Positions 44,699 to 53,209 of a DNA stretch of 64,000 bases are shown one piece after another. How positions within the stretch are numbered: the first letter of the stretch is position 1; the number at the start of each line of letters is the position of its first letter. The DNA comes from Sporolactobacillus sp. THM7-4 (GTDB lineage: Bacteria; Bacillota; Bacilli; Bacillales; Sporolactobacillaceae), in NCBI RefSeq assembly GCF_004153165.1, contig NZ_SEMD01000002.1, positions 1-64,000 on the forward strand, written 5' to 3'. The notes under the pieces were generated by a model. That model saw nothing but the letters and a program-made list of their open reading frames with translations. It had not been told where the DNA came from and did no database searches. The translations under genes and the position numbers were made by a program.

Positions 44699-46258
44699 TT
44701 TTGCATATTCAACTGCTCGTGTCTCGCGAATGACCGTAATCTTAATATTTCCAGGATAATCAAGTTCATCCTCAATTTTTTTGGTTATATCGTGAGCTAA
44801 TTGAAACGATTTGGCATCATCGATAATGTCAGGCTGGACAATAATGCGAATTTCACGTCCCGCCTGTATTGCATAGGATTTTTCTACACCCTCGAAGGAT
44901 TCAGAAATCTCCTCCAGTTTTTCAAGCCGGTGTATATAGGTTTCCAACGTTTCCCGGCGGGCACCCGGACGTGCTGCTGAGAGTGCATCTGCAGCCGCAA
45001 CCAAAACAGAAATTACCGAGGTTGCCTCCGTGTCGCCATGGTGCGAGGCAATGCTGTTGATTACAACCGGATGTTCCTTATACTTTGTTGCAAGTTCTAC
45101 ACCGATCTCCACGTGGCTTCCTTCAACCTCATGATCAATCGCTTTGCCAATATCATGGAGCAGTCCCGCACGTCGTGCCAGCATCTCGTCTTCGCCCAAT
45201 TCAGCCGCCATCATCCCTGACAGGAAGGCTACCTCCATCGAGTGCTTGAGTACATTTTGCCCGTAACTTGTTCGGAAATGCAAACGTCCCAGAATTTTGA
45301 TTAAGTCTGGATGAAGATTATGCACGCCTACTTCGAATGTCGCCTGTTCCCCATAATCACGGATCTTCTCATCGACCTCATGACGTGCTTTCTCAACCAT
45401 TTCCTCGATACGGGCCGGATGGATCCGTCCGTCCTGAACAAGCTTTTCAAGAGCAATACGTGCCACTTCACGGCGGATAGGATCGAATCCGGACAAAATA
45501 ACAGCCTCAGGGGTATCATCAATAATCAGATCAATACCGGTCAAAGTTTCGAGAGTACGAATATTTCGTCCTTCTCTTCCGATGATCCGCCCTTTCATCT
45601 CGTCATTAGGCAAATTGACCACCGACACGGTTGTCTCCGCAACGTGATCAGCTGCACAACGCTGAATAGCAAGTGAAAGAATGCTTTTCGCCTTCTTTTC
45701 GGCTTCTTCCTTAGCTCTTGTTTCAATGTCTTTTGCAATCTGTGCCGCTTCACGAACGGTTTCTTTTCTGACCTGATTAAGAATCAGCTCTTTTGCTTCT
45801 TCATTCGTTAATCCGGATATACGTTCAAGCTCTAATTGCCGTTGTTTCAGCAATTCCTCCACTTTGCTTTCCATCTCTTCAATTTGTCGATGTTTCTTGC
45901 TTAGTGTTTCCTCCCTTTTTTCCAATGAACTTTCCTTATTATCAAGAGATTCGCTTTTGCGATCCAGCAGATCCTCTTTTTGAACCAGGCGATTTTCCTG
46001 TCTCTGAAGTTCATTTCGCCTTTCCCGGACTTCACTTTCAGCTTGAGACCTCATAGTATGAATCTCATCCTTGGCTTCAAGGAGAGCTTCTTTCTTTAAT
46101 GCCTCCGCATCACGATGCGCATCATCCACAATCTGGCGCGCAGCCGTTTCCGCGGATACGATCTTCGCTTCAGCAATTTTTTTTCGGATATAATATCCGA
46201 TAAACAGACAAACTACAGAGATAAGCGCAATGGAGATGATTGTAACAACACTGGTCAT
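44696..46258 (-). CDS. rny: Ribonuclease Y
   Basis: RNase Y is the membrane-anchored endoribonuclease that starts mRNA decay in Bacilli and is the partner of the Ric complex. The 520-residue product has an N-terminal membrane helix (about 3-25), a long coiled coil rich in Glu and Lys (about 30-200), a KH RNA-binding domain with [15 protein letters not shown] (about 210-270) and an HD domain with the metal residues [10 protein letters not shown] (about 336-430). The ATG at 46258 gives the standard [14 protein letters not shown] start; AAGGAGG lies just upstream. A consensus promoter lies about 320 bases upstream, giving an unusually long leader. Confidence 0.97.
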   Translation of the reverse strand: MTSVVTIISIALISVVCLFIGYYIRKKIAEAKIVSAETAARQIVDDAHRDAEALKKEALLEAKDEIHTMRSQAESEVRERRNELQRQENRLVQKEDLLDRKSESLDNKESSLEKREETLSKKHRQIEEMESKVEELLKQRQLELERISGLTNEEAKELILNQVRKETVREAAQIAKDIETRAKEEAEKKAKSILSLAIQRCAADHVAETTVSVVNLPNDEMKGRIIGREGRNIRTLETLTGIDLIIDDTPEAVILSGFDPIRREVARIALEKLVQDGRIHPARIEEMVEKARHEVDEKIRDYGEQATFEVGVHNLHPDLIKILGRLHFRTSYGQNVLKHSMEVAFLSGMMAAELGEDEMLARRAGLLHDIGKAIDHEVEGSHVEIGVELATKYKEHPVVINSIASHHGDTEATSVISVLVAAADALSAARPGARRETLETYIHRLEKLEEISESFEGVEKSYAIQAGREIRIIVQPDIIDDAKSFQLAHDITKKIEDELDYPGNIKITVIRETRAVEYAK

Positions 46259-46342
46259 TATTTCACCTCCTTGCTTTCCCATATGGCCAGAAAGTAAAAT
46301 CAATGGCTTTTACTTTTGAGAGATGCTTAATAAAGAATAGAA

Positions 46343-46513
46343 TCAGCAACCGGCTAATGTCCCACCAACCAGAGGCCGTTCAACAAGCCGTTCTGCTCCC
46401 GTCCACTCTTTCTTAAGCTGACACTTTTTAATAAGCTGCTTAAAAAGTTCAAACGGACAGTCTGGATTTCTGAGCCTGAGAGATCTGAAATCCCGAACAG
46501 CTCCGTTTTTCAC
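46343..46513 (-). CDS. Possible short ORF in the rny leader
   Basis: Inside the long rny leader a 56-codon open frame starts with GTG and reads KNGAVRDFRSLRLRN, then CPFELFKQLIKKCQLKKEW and ERPLVGGTLAGC before TGA. Its amino acid make-up is protein-like, but it has no good ribosome binding site and no family is recognised. Frames of this length arise by chance fairly often. It could be a regulatory leader peptide, a remnant of a lost gene or chance. Confidence 0.2.
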   Translation of the reverse strand: MKNGAVRDFRSLRLRNPDCPFELFKQLIKKCQLKKEWTGAERLVERPLVGGTLAGC

Positions 46514-46580
46514 TTTTCAAACAAACTTTTGAAAAAAGTTTTACATATTCATTAATCAATAACATACAGGTTACAAGTTT

Positions 46581-46609
46581 ATTGTATAGATGAGAAATTA
46601 GGTTGTCAA
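46581..46609 (-). promoter_or_regulatory. Consensus promoter of rny
   Basis: On the minus strand TTGACA and TACAAT are separated by 17 bases. Transcription from here gives a leader of about 315 bases before the rny start. The rest of the recA-rny gap holds the leader described separately. Confidence 0.8.
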
Positions 46610-46742
46610 CCTTACGGCAAATGGATAATCAGACTTCCATTTCGATGATAAAAAGAATCGCACCGTGTTTGAGGCTTGTCTGAACCTCGTTATCCGGCAC
46701 GACCTGATTACTGCTTTTACCTGTAAGAAAAGAAAAACAGCC

Positions 46743-47798
46743 CTATTTTAATTCTTTGTCAGCGTCCTGCTCAGATCCGGCTGCTGTCTCTTCTTCAGCT
46801 GTCTCATCCAGATGGAAATGAGTACGGATTTGCTTTGTAATCTCATCCATAATCGGTTCATTTTCTTTCAGGTATAATTTCGCATTCTCGCGGCCCTGGC
46901 CGAGACGTTCACTGTTGTATGAATACCAGGAGCCGCTCTTTTCAACAATGTCCAGATCGGATCCGATATCGAGGACTTCCCCTTCCTTTGAAATCCCCTG
47001 TCCATACATTATATCAACTTCAGCCTGTTTGAACGGAGGTGCGACTTTGTTCTTTACCACTTTAATTCTTGCCCGGTTGCCGACGATATCATTTCCCTGC
47101 TTCAGCGATTCAGCCCGGCGCACTTCCAGACGGACTGACGCATAAAACTTCAGAGCCCGTCCTCCCGGGGTAACCTCCGGATTACCGAACATCACGCCCA
47201 CTTTTTCACGGATCTGGTTAATAAAAATAGCCGTCGTCTTTGATTTGCTGATTACACCGGACAGTTTACGTAAAGCCTGAGACATCAGACGTGCCTGCAA
47301 ACCGACATGGGAGTCTCCCATCTCGCCCTCGATTTCTGCTTTTGGGACAAGAGCGGCAACTGAATCGATAACGATAATATCAATGGCTCCGCTCCGGACA
47401 AGAGCTTCGGCAATCTCAAGCGCCTGCTCGCCCGTATCCGGCTGTGAGAGCAGAAGATCATCTATATCTACGCCGAGATGTTCGGCATAAACAGGGTCAA
47501 GGGCGTGCTCGGCATCGATGAACGCAGCCTGTCCGCCTCCCTTCTGGGCTTCAGCGATGGCATGGAGAGCGACCGTCGTCTTACCTGAAGATTCCGGACC
47601 GTATATTTCAATAATACGTCCGCGTGGATAACCGCCTACTCCCATTGCAATATCTAAAGACAGTGAACCGCTTGACACTGTGGATACACGCTGTTCCGGC
47701 TGTTCCCCAAGTCTCATGATCGATCCCTTGCCGAACTGTTTTTCGATTTGCCGAAGGGCATTGTCCAATGCTGCTTTTCTATCATTTTTTTCAGCCAT
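46743..47798 (-). CDS. recA: Recombinase RecA
   Basis: RecA forms filaments on single-stranded DNA, drives strand exchange and triggers LexA self-cleavage. The 351-residue product has Walker [14 protein letters not shown], Walker [13 protein letters not shown], loop 1 near [18 protein letters not shown] and loop 2 around [20 protein letters not shown], with an acidic C-terminal tail. The ATG at 47798 follows AAGGAGATG. Its promoter (-35 TTGTGC, -10 TATGAT) and a LexA-like box lie about 180-225 bases upstream, and the leader between them and the gene carries the structured repeat, copy B. Confidence 0.98.
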   Translation of the reverse strand: MAEKNDRKAALDNALRQIEKQFGKGSIMRLGEQPEQRVSTVSSGSLSLDIAMGVGGYPRGRIIEIYGPESSGKTTVALHAIAEAQKGGGQAAFIDAEHALDPVYAEHLGVDIDDLLLSQPDTGEQALEIAEALVRSGAIDIIVIDSVAALVPKAEIEGEMGDSHVGLQARLMSQALRKLSGVISKSKTTAIFINQIREKVGVMFGNPEVTPGGRALKFYASVRLEVRRAESLKQGNDIVGNRARIKVVKNKVAPPFKQAEVDIMYGQGISKEGEVLDIGSDLDIVEKSGSWYSYNSERLGQGRENAKLYLKENEPIMDEITKQIRTHFHLDETAEEETAAGSEQDADKELK

Positions 47799-47831
47799 AA
47801 ACTCAGTTCATCTCCTTAAATTTTGCGTATG

Positions 47832-47950
47832 AAGTGAAACTTCCATCGGCGCAGGGGTCTTGCGGGGAGCACTGATTGTTCTTGTACAGGCGGTGCGACA
47901 GGACGCCCGTATTTTTAGCCTGGCCCGTCCCCTTCTGATGGTTAGTTGAA
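47832..47950 (+). repeat. Structured interspersed repeat, copy B, in the recA leader
   Basis: This is the second copy of the element at 15165-15282. It begins AGTGAAACTTCCATC and ends TCTGATGGTTAGTTGAA; the ends pair as before, and the TATTTTTAGCCTG part is flanked by GGACG and CGTCC. It lies between the recA promoter and the recA start, so it is transcribed as the reverse complement in the recA mRNA. Relative to its downstream gene it is inverted compared with copy A, which suggests that the hairpin itself, or random insertion, matters more than orientation. Confidence 0.65.
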
Positions 47951-47973
47951 CCCATGCAAAACATTCTTTATCT

Positions 47974-48002
47974 ATCATACCTTATTTTCATTCATCGCAC
48001 AA
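47974..48002 (-). promoter_or_regulatory. recA promoter
   Basis: TTGTGC and TATGAT are separated by 17 bases on the minus strand. They lie between the LexA-like box and the structured repeat, giving a recA leader of about 170 bases. Confidence 0.7.
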
Positions 48003-48010
48003 CTGTTCCC

Positions 48011-48024
48011 CGAATGTTTATTCG
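48011..48024 (-). promoter_or_regulatory. LexA (SOS) box upstream of recA
   Basis: CGAATGTTTATTCG is a perfect inverted repeat and matches the Bacillus LexA consensus CGAACNNNNGTTCG except for one symmetrical change in each half. It lies just upstream of the recA -35 box, and cinA ends 22 bases away. Confidence 0.65.
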
Positions 48025-48045
48025 TTCTTTATTTGCTTTTCTTTC

Positions 48046-49293
48046 TCACTGTTCAAGAACCGGTAAGTTTAAAAGCTGGCGCCTCACTAAATCGTAGCCC
48101 GTTTTTACTGACTGAATCCTGATTTTACGTCTTGATCCGTTAAAATGGAACAAATAGCTGACAACTTTCTGCCCCTCGGACAACCCGATATAAACCGTCC
48201 CAACCTTTTTTCCCTCGCTTTTATCCGGTCCGGCCACCCCTGTAAAAGCAACTCCGATATCCGAGCCGCATTTTTCACGAACCGACGCGGCCATCAGTTC
48301 CGCGCACCGGGCGCTTACAGCACCGTCGCTGTTTAAGACATCAGACGGAATGCCGAGTACATGCTGTTTAACAGAATTTGTATAACAGACAATGCCCCCG
48401 TTCAAAACGGACGAGGCCCCCGGGAAGTCTGTGAGCCACTCGGCGGCCATTCCTCCGGTCAGGCTCTCAGCAAAAGCAATCGTTTTTCTCTGCCTGTTCA
48501 GCAGCTTGAAAACGACCTCAGGCAGCGTTTCTTCGTCATATCCATAGAGATAGCGGCCGACTCGTTCTCTGACTTTGCCCTCGATCCGGTCTAGCATTTT
48601 TACGGTTTCTTCCGGGCAATCATGTTTTGCCGTCAGCCGCAGCGTAACCTCGCTTTCTTTAGCAAGAGGAGCGATCGTCGGATTCGACTGAGCATCGATC
48701 AGGTCAAGAATTCGAGTTTCAAGTTGTGACTCGCCGATTCCAAAAAAACGAAGAACGCGCGAGCGGATATTCCGGGCATGGTGCCGGGTTAAATAACTTT
48801 TTGCGAATTCGATGAACATCGGCTTCATCTCGGAGGGGACACCCGGCATCAGAAGATAAGTGTGCTCTTTATTTTCAATGACCATGCCCGGTGCCATCCC
48901 CTGATGATTCGGGAGTACATGGCTTCCCTCTATGACAAGAGCCTGTTTCCGGTTGTTTTCCGTCATCTCGCGGCCAGTCGTTCTAAAATAAGCCAGAATG
49001 CTGTCCATCGCTTTCTGGTCGAGAACCAGTTTCCTTCCTAAGGCTGCAGCAATGGTTTCTTTTGTCAAATCATCTTTTGTCGGGCCGAGACCCCCGGTAA
49101 AAATCAGTAAATCCGCCCGCGATTCAGCGTGTTTCACCGTGTCCATCAGCCGGGCTTCATTATCTCCGCACACTGTGTGAAAGAATACATCGATGCCGTA
49201 CCGTGCCAGCTGTTCTGATATAAATTGAGCATTCGTATTCGCAATCTGTCCAAGCAATAGCTCCGATCCTACTGCAATAATTTCCGCATTCAT
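48046..49293 (-). CDS. cinA: CinA-family competence/damage-inducible protein
   Basis: CinA proteins combine an N-terminal molybdopterin-binding-like domain (about 1-170; IIAVGSELLLGQIANTNAQ and the GGLGPTKDDLT motif) acting on ADP-ribose type compounds, and a C-terminal nicotinamide-nucleotide amidase domain (about 260-410; SLTGGMAAEWLTDFPGASS). It helps recycle NAD by-products and in some bacteria interacts with RecA. The start at the ATG at 49293, with AAAGGGGAT upstream, gives 415 residues; the upstream in-frame extension is not family-like. It lies between pgsA and recA, as in Bacillus. Confidence 0.95.
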   Translation of the reverse strand: MNAEIIAVGSELLLGQIANTNAQFISEQLARYGIDVFFHTVCGDNEARLMDTVKHAESRADLLIFTGGLGPTKDDLTKETIAAALGRKLVLDQKAMDSILAYFRTTGREMTENNRKQALVIEGSHVLPNHQGMAPGMVIENKEHTYLLMPGVPSEMKPMFIEFAKSYLTRHHARNIRSRVLRFFGIGESQLETRILDLIDAQSNPTIAPLAKESEVTLRLTAKHDCPEETVKMLDRIEGKVRERVGRYLYGYDEETLPEVVFKLLNRQRKTIAFAESLTGGMAAEWLTDFPGASSVLNGGIVCYTNSVKQHVLGIPSDVLNSDGAVSARCAELMAASVREKCGSDIGVAFTGVAGPDKSEGKKVGTVYIGLSEGQKVVSYLFHFNGSRRKIRIQSVKTGYDLVRRQLLNLPVLEQ

Positions 49294-49381
49294 GGAGTCA
49301 GGATCCCCTTTCTGCTGTTTCTGAGCCGTCATGTCTCATATTATTATCATCCTGCTTCAAACGAAGTTCAATCAGAACGAT

Positions 49382-49960
49382 TTACTTTGAACGAAGGAGG
49401 ACATCCCGGTTTTGATAGAAGTAATCTGCTCCTGAAAGAATTGTGAGAATAACAGCAATCCAAAGCAGGATTTCATCCAGAGGGAATCCGGCAGTACCGA
49501 AAGGAATGTTGTTAAACAAAAAGGAAATGATCGCGAGCATCTGAAAAAATGTCTTCCACTTGCCAAGCTTACCTGCTGCGATGACGTCACCCTCGCCGGC
49601 AGCAACAAGACGCAGGCCCGTAACCGCAAATTCGCGGGCAAGGATAATGATAACCATCCATGAGGCCATTCGTCCCATACCTGCAAAAGAAACGAAAGCG
49701 CTCATGACCAGCAGTTTATCGGCGAGAGGATCGGAAAATTTACCGAAGTTCGTAATCAGATGGCGTTTTCGGGCGATTTTTCCATCAAGCCAGTCTGTGA
49801 TTGAAGCGATAATAAAGATGAGACCGGCAATCATTTGCGATACCGGAAGCAGGAAGTTTCCCTGGCCCACAAGACCGAGGTTCAGAGGAGCAAGAAGAAA
49901 AATCAGAAAAACGGGGATCATAATCATTCTGGATACAGTTAACTTATTGGCTATATTCAT
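49382..49960 (-). CDS. pgsA: CDP-diacylglycerol-glycerol-3-phosphate 3-phosphatidyltransferase
   Basis: PgsA makes phosphatidylglycerol phosphate, the first committed step to phosphatidylglycerol. The 192-residue membrane enzyme has the CDP-alcohol phosphotransferase signature DWLDGKIARKRHLITNFGKF followed by SDPLADKLL, with all conserved Asp and Gly residues, and six hydrophobic segments. The ATG at 49960, behind GAGGAGG, gives the usual start MNIANKLTVSRM. It sits between rodZ and cinA as in Bacillus. Confidence 0.96.
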   Translation of the reverse strand: MNIANKLTVSRMIMIPVFLIFLLAPLNLGLVGQGNFLLPVSQMIAGLIFIIASITDWLDGKIARKRHLITNFGKFSDPLADKLLVMSAFVSFAGMGRMASWMVIIILAREFAVTGLRLVAAGEGDVIAAGKLGKWKTFFQMLAIISFLFNNIPFGTAGFPLDEILLWIAVILTILSGADYFYQNRDVLLRSK

Positions 49961-50062
49961 GACAAAGTCCTCCTCATATTGGAAAATAATCGGCAGTTTT
50001 TTTTCGAATACGATAAAAAAATTCACAATTATCCGTTCAGCTCTTAATAACGTCGTTCCCGT

Positions 50063-50094
50063 AAAAAAGGAGCCGCCGGGAACGGCTGACTCCT
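50063..50094 (-). terminator. Intrinsic terminator after rodZ
   Basis: GAGTCAGCCG and CGGCTCC-type arms followed by six T form a hairpin on the minus strand, between the rodZ stop and the pgsA start. It suggests pgsA is not simply read through from rodZ. Confidence 0.78.
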
Positions 50095-50110
50095 CATCCT
50101 GAATGATTTC

Positions 50111-51007
50111 TTACTTTTTAAAATGAATAATCACCGTCTGTACAGTTGTCTGATTTGGAAACTTGAAATCCTTCCCGTTTATCTTCAAATCCGTATTTGG
50201 GACACTTCCGAATTTAAGCTGCAGCGACGCGACGGTGGATGCATCAATATGAAAAGACTTCTTACCCGCCGCAGAGGCAACGCCCTGCTGGAGCTGCCGG
50301 CCATTCTTTGCATCGGTCGCGCTGAACCATGCCTGACTGCCGTTCTTTGCCGCAATATCGACAACAAAACGTTTTGCACCGCTCAGAGTATAGGTCGATA
50401 CTGTCCCCTGAGTCTTCTCAAGCTTCAATTTTTCCGGTTCCCGGGAGGCAGTTCCTTTGGGAGCTGATTGTTTGGCGGACGTGCTGCCAACCGTCGAAGA
50501 TCCGCTGTTTCCCGGAGCACCCGTACCCTTATAGGATACAGCTGTTCCGCTTCCCTGCTGACCTTGCGGGGCGGAACTTCTGTTCATGTAGTGCGCCGCA
50601 ACAATCCAGATCATGACCATGACAATCAGTATAATCACAACCGTAATCGCAGCATTGAGAAAAGAAGACCAGTTTCTTGATTTGGACTGCGAACGTCTTG
50701 CCGCTTTAGCGGCCGGTAACTCTTCCCCACCGCCCGGCGGAAGGGTATGGATTTCAGCATGTTCACGATGCATTTTCGGCATTTCATTTGCGAACTCATT
50801 TGAAAGATCACTAAAATTCAGTCCAACCGACTCGGCATAGCTTTTGATAAATGCCCTTGTATAAAATTCTCCAGGCAGCTGCTTAAAATCACCATCTTCG
50901 ATTGCCCGAAGATAACGTTTCTGGATTTTCGTCTCTTCCTGCAGATCGTCCAGAGAAAGCCCCTTCTCTTCCCGTGCATTTTTCAATGTTTGACCTAATT
51001 CACTCAC
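50111..51007 (-). CDS. rodZ: RodZ-like cell shape protein (YmfM)
   Basis: RodZ links MreB to the membrane and helps set rod shape. The 298-residue product has an N-terminal Xre-type helix-turn-helix (about 5-70; LGQTLKNAREEKGLSLDDLQ), a basic stretch, one transmembrane helix (about 115-137), a low-complexity Ser/Gly/Thr/Ala-rich linker and a C-terminal DUF4115-type beta domain (about 220-298). The start was set at a GTG at 51007 because AGGTGG lies seven bases before it. It lies 22 bases after ymfK. Length, order and neighbours match Bacillus YmfM. Confidence 0.9.
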   Translation of the reverse strand: MSELGQTLKNAREEKGLSLDDLQEETKIQKRYLRAIEDGDFKQLPGEFYTRAFIKSYAESVGLNFSDLSNEFANEMPKMHREHAEIHTLPPGGGEELPAAKAARRSQSKSRNWSSFLNAAITVVIILIVMVMIWIVAAHYMNRSSAPQGQQGSGTAVSYKGTGAPGNSGSSTVGSTSAKQSAPKGTASREPEKLKLEKTQGTVSTYTLSGAKRFVVDIAAKNGSQAWFSATDAKNGRQLQQGVASAAGKKSFHIDASTVASLQLKFGSVPNTDLKINGKDFKFPNQTTVQTVIIHFKK

Positions 51008-51028
51008 TGAATAACCACCTGCCAATTA

Positions 51029-51811
51029 TTAATTAAAATCAGACCAAGGAATATCGGAGTTGAAAGGATCGTTTCCTTCAATTATTTTTTCATTCCGATC
51101 ATTGCGGAGTTCAAGGATGTAGTCAAAATCATCCATTGTGTATTCCGATTCTCTTACAAACGAATCCGGGTGTTCAATAACTTTGGTCACAGGAAGTCGC
51201 ATGATCTGCCTGACAAGCGACCAGTGGCTTTCGGATCCCCTCCGTTTGGAAACAACGCCGTCGATAACAAATATATGATCAGCCGATCTTTCCTCATCAG
51301 ACAAACGGGTGCGAACCGTCTGCTTCAGAAGCGTTGAGGAAACAAATATCCATCTTTTATTTGCAGAGACGCTTGCAGCAATGACCGACTCCGACTTGCC
51401 GACCCTGGGCATCCCGCGAATGCCGATCAGTGAATGCTCCGGCCGTTTAAATAACTCGGCCATGAAATCAACAAGGAGGCCGATTTCTTCTCTGATAAAC
51501 CGGAACGTCTTCCTGTCGCCTGTGTCCCGTTTAATATAACGGCCATGGCGGACAGCAAGCCGATCGCTGAGCGTCGGGGGACGTACTTTGGTCAAATGAA
51601 TGGTTTCCATTGTTTTAACAATAGCCAGGAAGCGTTCAATTTGCGAATCTTCCCGTGCGGAAACAAGCAGTCCCCTGCGTTCATGGTCTACACCGTTTAT
51701 GGTCAGGATGTTAATCTTCAGCATACCTAAAAGAGAAGATACGTCTCCGAGCAGACCGGGCCTGTTTCTATGTATTTCGTATTCGATATACCATTCTTTA
51801 CCGTCGGTCAT
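51029..51811 (-). CDS. ymfK: YmfK, DUF3388 protein with N-terminal ACT-like domain
   Basis: This 260-residue protein of unknown function is conserved in this operon position. The N-terminal 75 residues (EIHRNRPGLLGDVSSLLGML) look like an ACT domain, which usually binds small ligands such as amino acids. The rest (about 90-255) contains GIRGMPRVGKSESVIAAS, a P-loop-like GxPRVGKS stretch, and DEERSADHIFVIDGVVS, which could be a Walker B equivalent; nucleotide binding is therefore possible but unproven. The ATG at 51811 follows AAAGGAGAAG. The gene precedes rodZ with a 21-base gap. Confidence 0.85.
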   Translation of the reverse strand: MTDGKEWYIEYEIHRNRPGLLGDVSSLLGMLKINILTINGVDHERRGLLVSAREDSQIERFLAIVKTMETIHLTKVRPPTLSDRLAVRHGRYIKRDTGDRKTFRFIREEIGLLVDFMAELFKRPEHSLIGIRGMPRVGKSESVIAASVSANKRWIFVSSTLLKQTVRTRLSDEERSADHIFVIDGVVSKRRGSESHWSLVRQIMRLPVTKVIEHPDSFVRESEYTMDDFDYILELRNDRNEKIIEGNDPFNSDIPWSDFN

Positions 51812-52074
51812 GGAGACTTCTCCTTTCAAAAACTGTCAAATTCAATGTATCCTAAAGTCAGACAGCTTTCAAGAGGCTTATAGAAGCTCCCGGTAAGGCT
51901 GGCCTTTGCCGTTTTTCCCGGCTGGAGAATAAAATAAACCATTTATCCCGTGTTCATTCAAAAAACAGTTTCATACATAATGGTTTTCATTACCTGTTAA
52001 AACAAGTTTCGACGAAGTTCGCTCATTCAATACAATTTTATCATATCTTATCATTCTTATCGACAGGGAGGCGA

Positions 52075-52107
52075 AAAAAAGGGACACCGATTCCGGTATC
52101 CCTTTTA
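52075..52107 (-). terminator. Intrinsic terminator after ymfJ
   Basis: AAAAGGGATACC and GGTGTCCCTTTTT arms around a CGGAATC loop end the ymf cluster reading toward ymfJ, a few bases after its stop. Confidence 0.85.
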
Positions 52108-52109
52108 TC

Positions 52110-52379
52110 TTATTTACTTGCCATGACTTTTGCGTCTGAGGTAACAAGTTTCATCATCAGGCGAGCAATGGTCATCTGCTCCTGCTCGTCGGCGACATGC
52201 CACAAATCGGATAAAACACGTTCCTGATCTGTCTTCGGGTCAACATTTTCACTCAGATAATCACCGATTTTTTTAGCAAATCCGGTCAGCGTTTCCTGAT
52301 TGACGCCTAAACTCTGAGCCTGATTCAGACGGTCGCCGAGGAAATCTTTCCATTTTTCCCAGTTATCCAGGACGGACAT
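52110..52379 (-). CDS. ymfJ: YmfJ, DUF3243 protein
   Basis: This 89-residue helical protein belongs to the DUF3243 family. The N-terminal SVLDNWEKWKDFLGDRL segment and the later ERVLSDLWHVADEQEQMTIARLMMKLV are typical. No function is established. TAAGGAGGTC precedes the ATG at 52379. It stands between ymfI and ymfK in the order of Bacillus subtilis and has its own terminator. The roughly 270 bases between its terminator and ymfK hold nothing recognised. Confidence 0.9.
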   Translation of the reverse strand: MSVLDNWEKWKDFLGDRLNQAQSLGVNQETLTGFAKKIGDYLSENVDPKTDQERVLSDLWHVADEQEQMTIARLMMKLVTSDAKVMASK

Positions 52380-52464
52380 TTTGAGGACCTCCTTAAAGAA
52401 TCATACTTAACTTCCTTATTAGAGTGCCTGAACCGCCGGAATTTATTGCAGGTAATCTCAACCA

Positions 52465-53193
52465 TCAGCAATACCAGGCGCCATTGATCGATAAAACCTG
52501 TCCGCTGATATAATCGGCTTCGGGTGTGATTAAAAAACGGATCAGTGAGGCCACTTCTTCCGGACGGGCAAGCCTGCCCATAGGAATATCCTGTCTGACC
52601 TGTTCAATATCTTCCTCATCAAATTCATTCATCATCGGTGTATCCACAGCACCGGGAGCAACCGCATTTACTGATATTCCGCTTGGGGCAACTTCCTTCG
52701 CCAGTGCTTTAACAAACGTATTCTGCCCGCCTTTAACCATGGAATACAGAACCTCAGTAGATGCTCCGGTAAGACCCCATATAGACGAGACAATAATCAC
52801 TTTTCCCTTTCGAACGCGGATCATCGGCTGAATCAGCTTTTGCAGAATCAAAAAGGGACTGGTCAGTTGCAGCTGGATAAACTCTTTTACAGTCTGTGGC
52901 GTGGTGTCCTGAAAAAGACCGACCAGGCTTTTCCCGCAATTGTAAACGACGTTTGTAACCGGACCATCAAGCTGGTCAAGCAGTTTATCCGTTCCCGACT
53001 CAACGGAGAGATCAGCCTGTATACATGAAAAAGTCTGATTCGGATAGATACGGGACAATTCATCGGCTATTTGACGTACCCTTTCTTTCCCGGTATTGAA
53101 GTGCAGATAGAGAGATTCACCGGCTTCAGCCAGCTTTCTTGCCGTTTCCCGGCCGATGGCTCCGCTTGCACCGGTAATCAGTGTCGTTCCCAC
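52465..53193 (-). CDS. ymfI: SDR reductase YmfI (EF-P 5-aminopentanone reductase-like)
   Basis: In Bacillus subtilis YmfI reduces a 5-aminopentanone group on Lys of elongation factor P to 5-aminopentanol, which supports motility and translation of proline-rich stretches. The 242-residue product is a classical SDR: glycine motif TGASGAIGRETA, NCG in place of the usual NAG (VVYNCGKSLVG), and Ser/Tyr/Lys in SSIWGLTGASTEVLYSMVKG. The start was set at a GTG at 53193, behind GCAGGG at eight bases, giving the Bacillus length. Its context beside ymfH and ymfJ is as expected, but the substrate is transferred from the family. Confidence 0.88.
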   Translation of the reverse strand: MGTTLITGASGAIGRETARKLAEAGESLYLHFNTGKERVRQIADELSRIYPNQTFSCIQADLSVESGTDKLLDQLDGPVTNVVYNCGKSLVGLFQDTTPQTVKEFIQLQLTSPFLILQKLIQPMIRVRKGKVIIVSSIWGLTGASTEVLYSMVKGGQNTFVKALAKEVAPSGISVNAVAPGAVDTPMMNEFDEEDIEQVRQDIPMGRLARPEEVASLIRFLITPEADYISGQVLSINGAWYC

Positions 53194-53209
53194 TGCTATC
53201 ACCCTGCTT

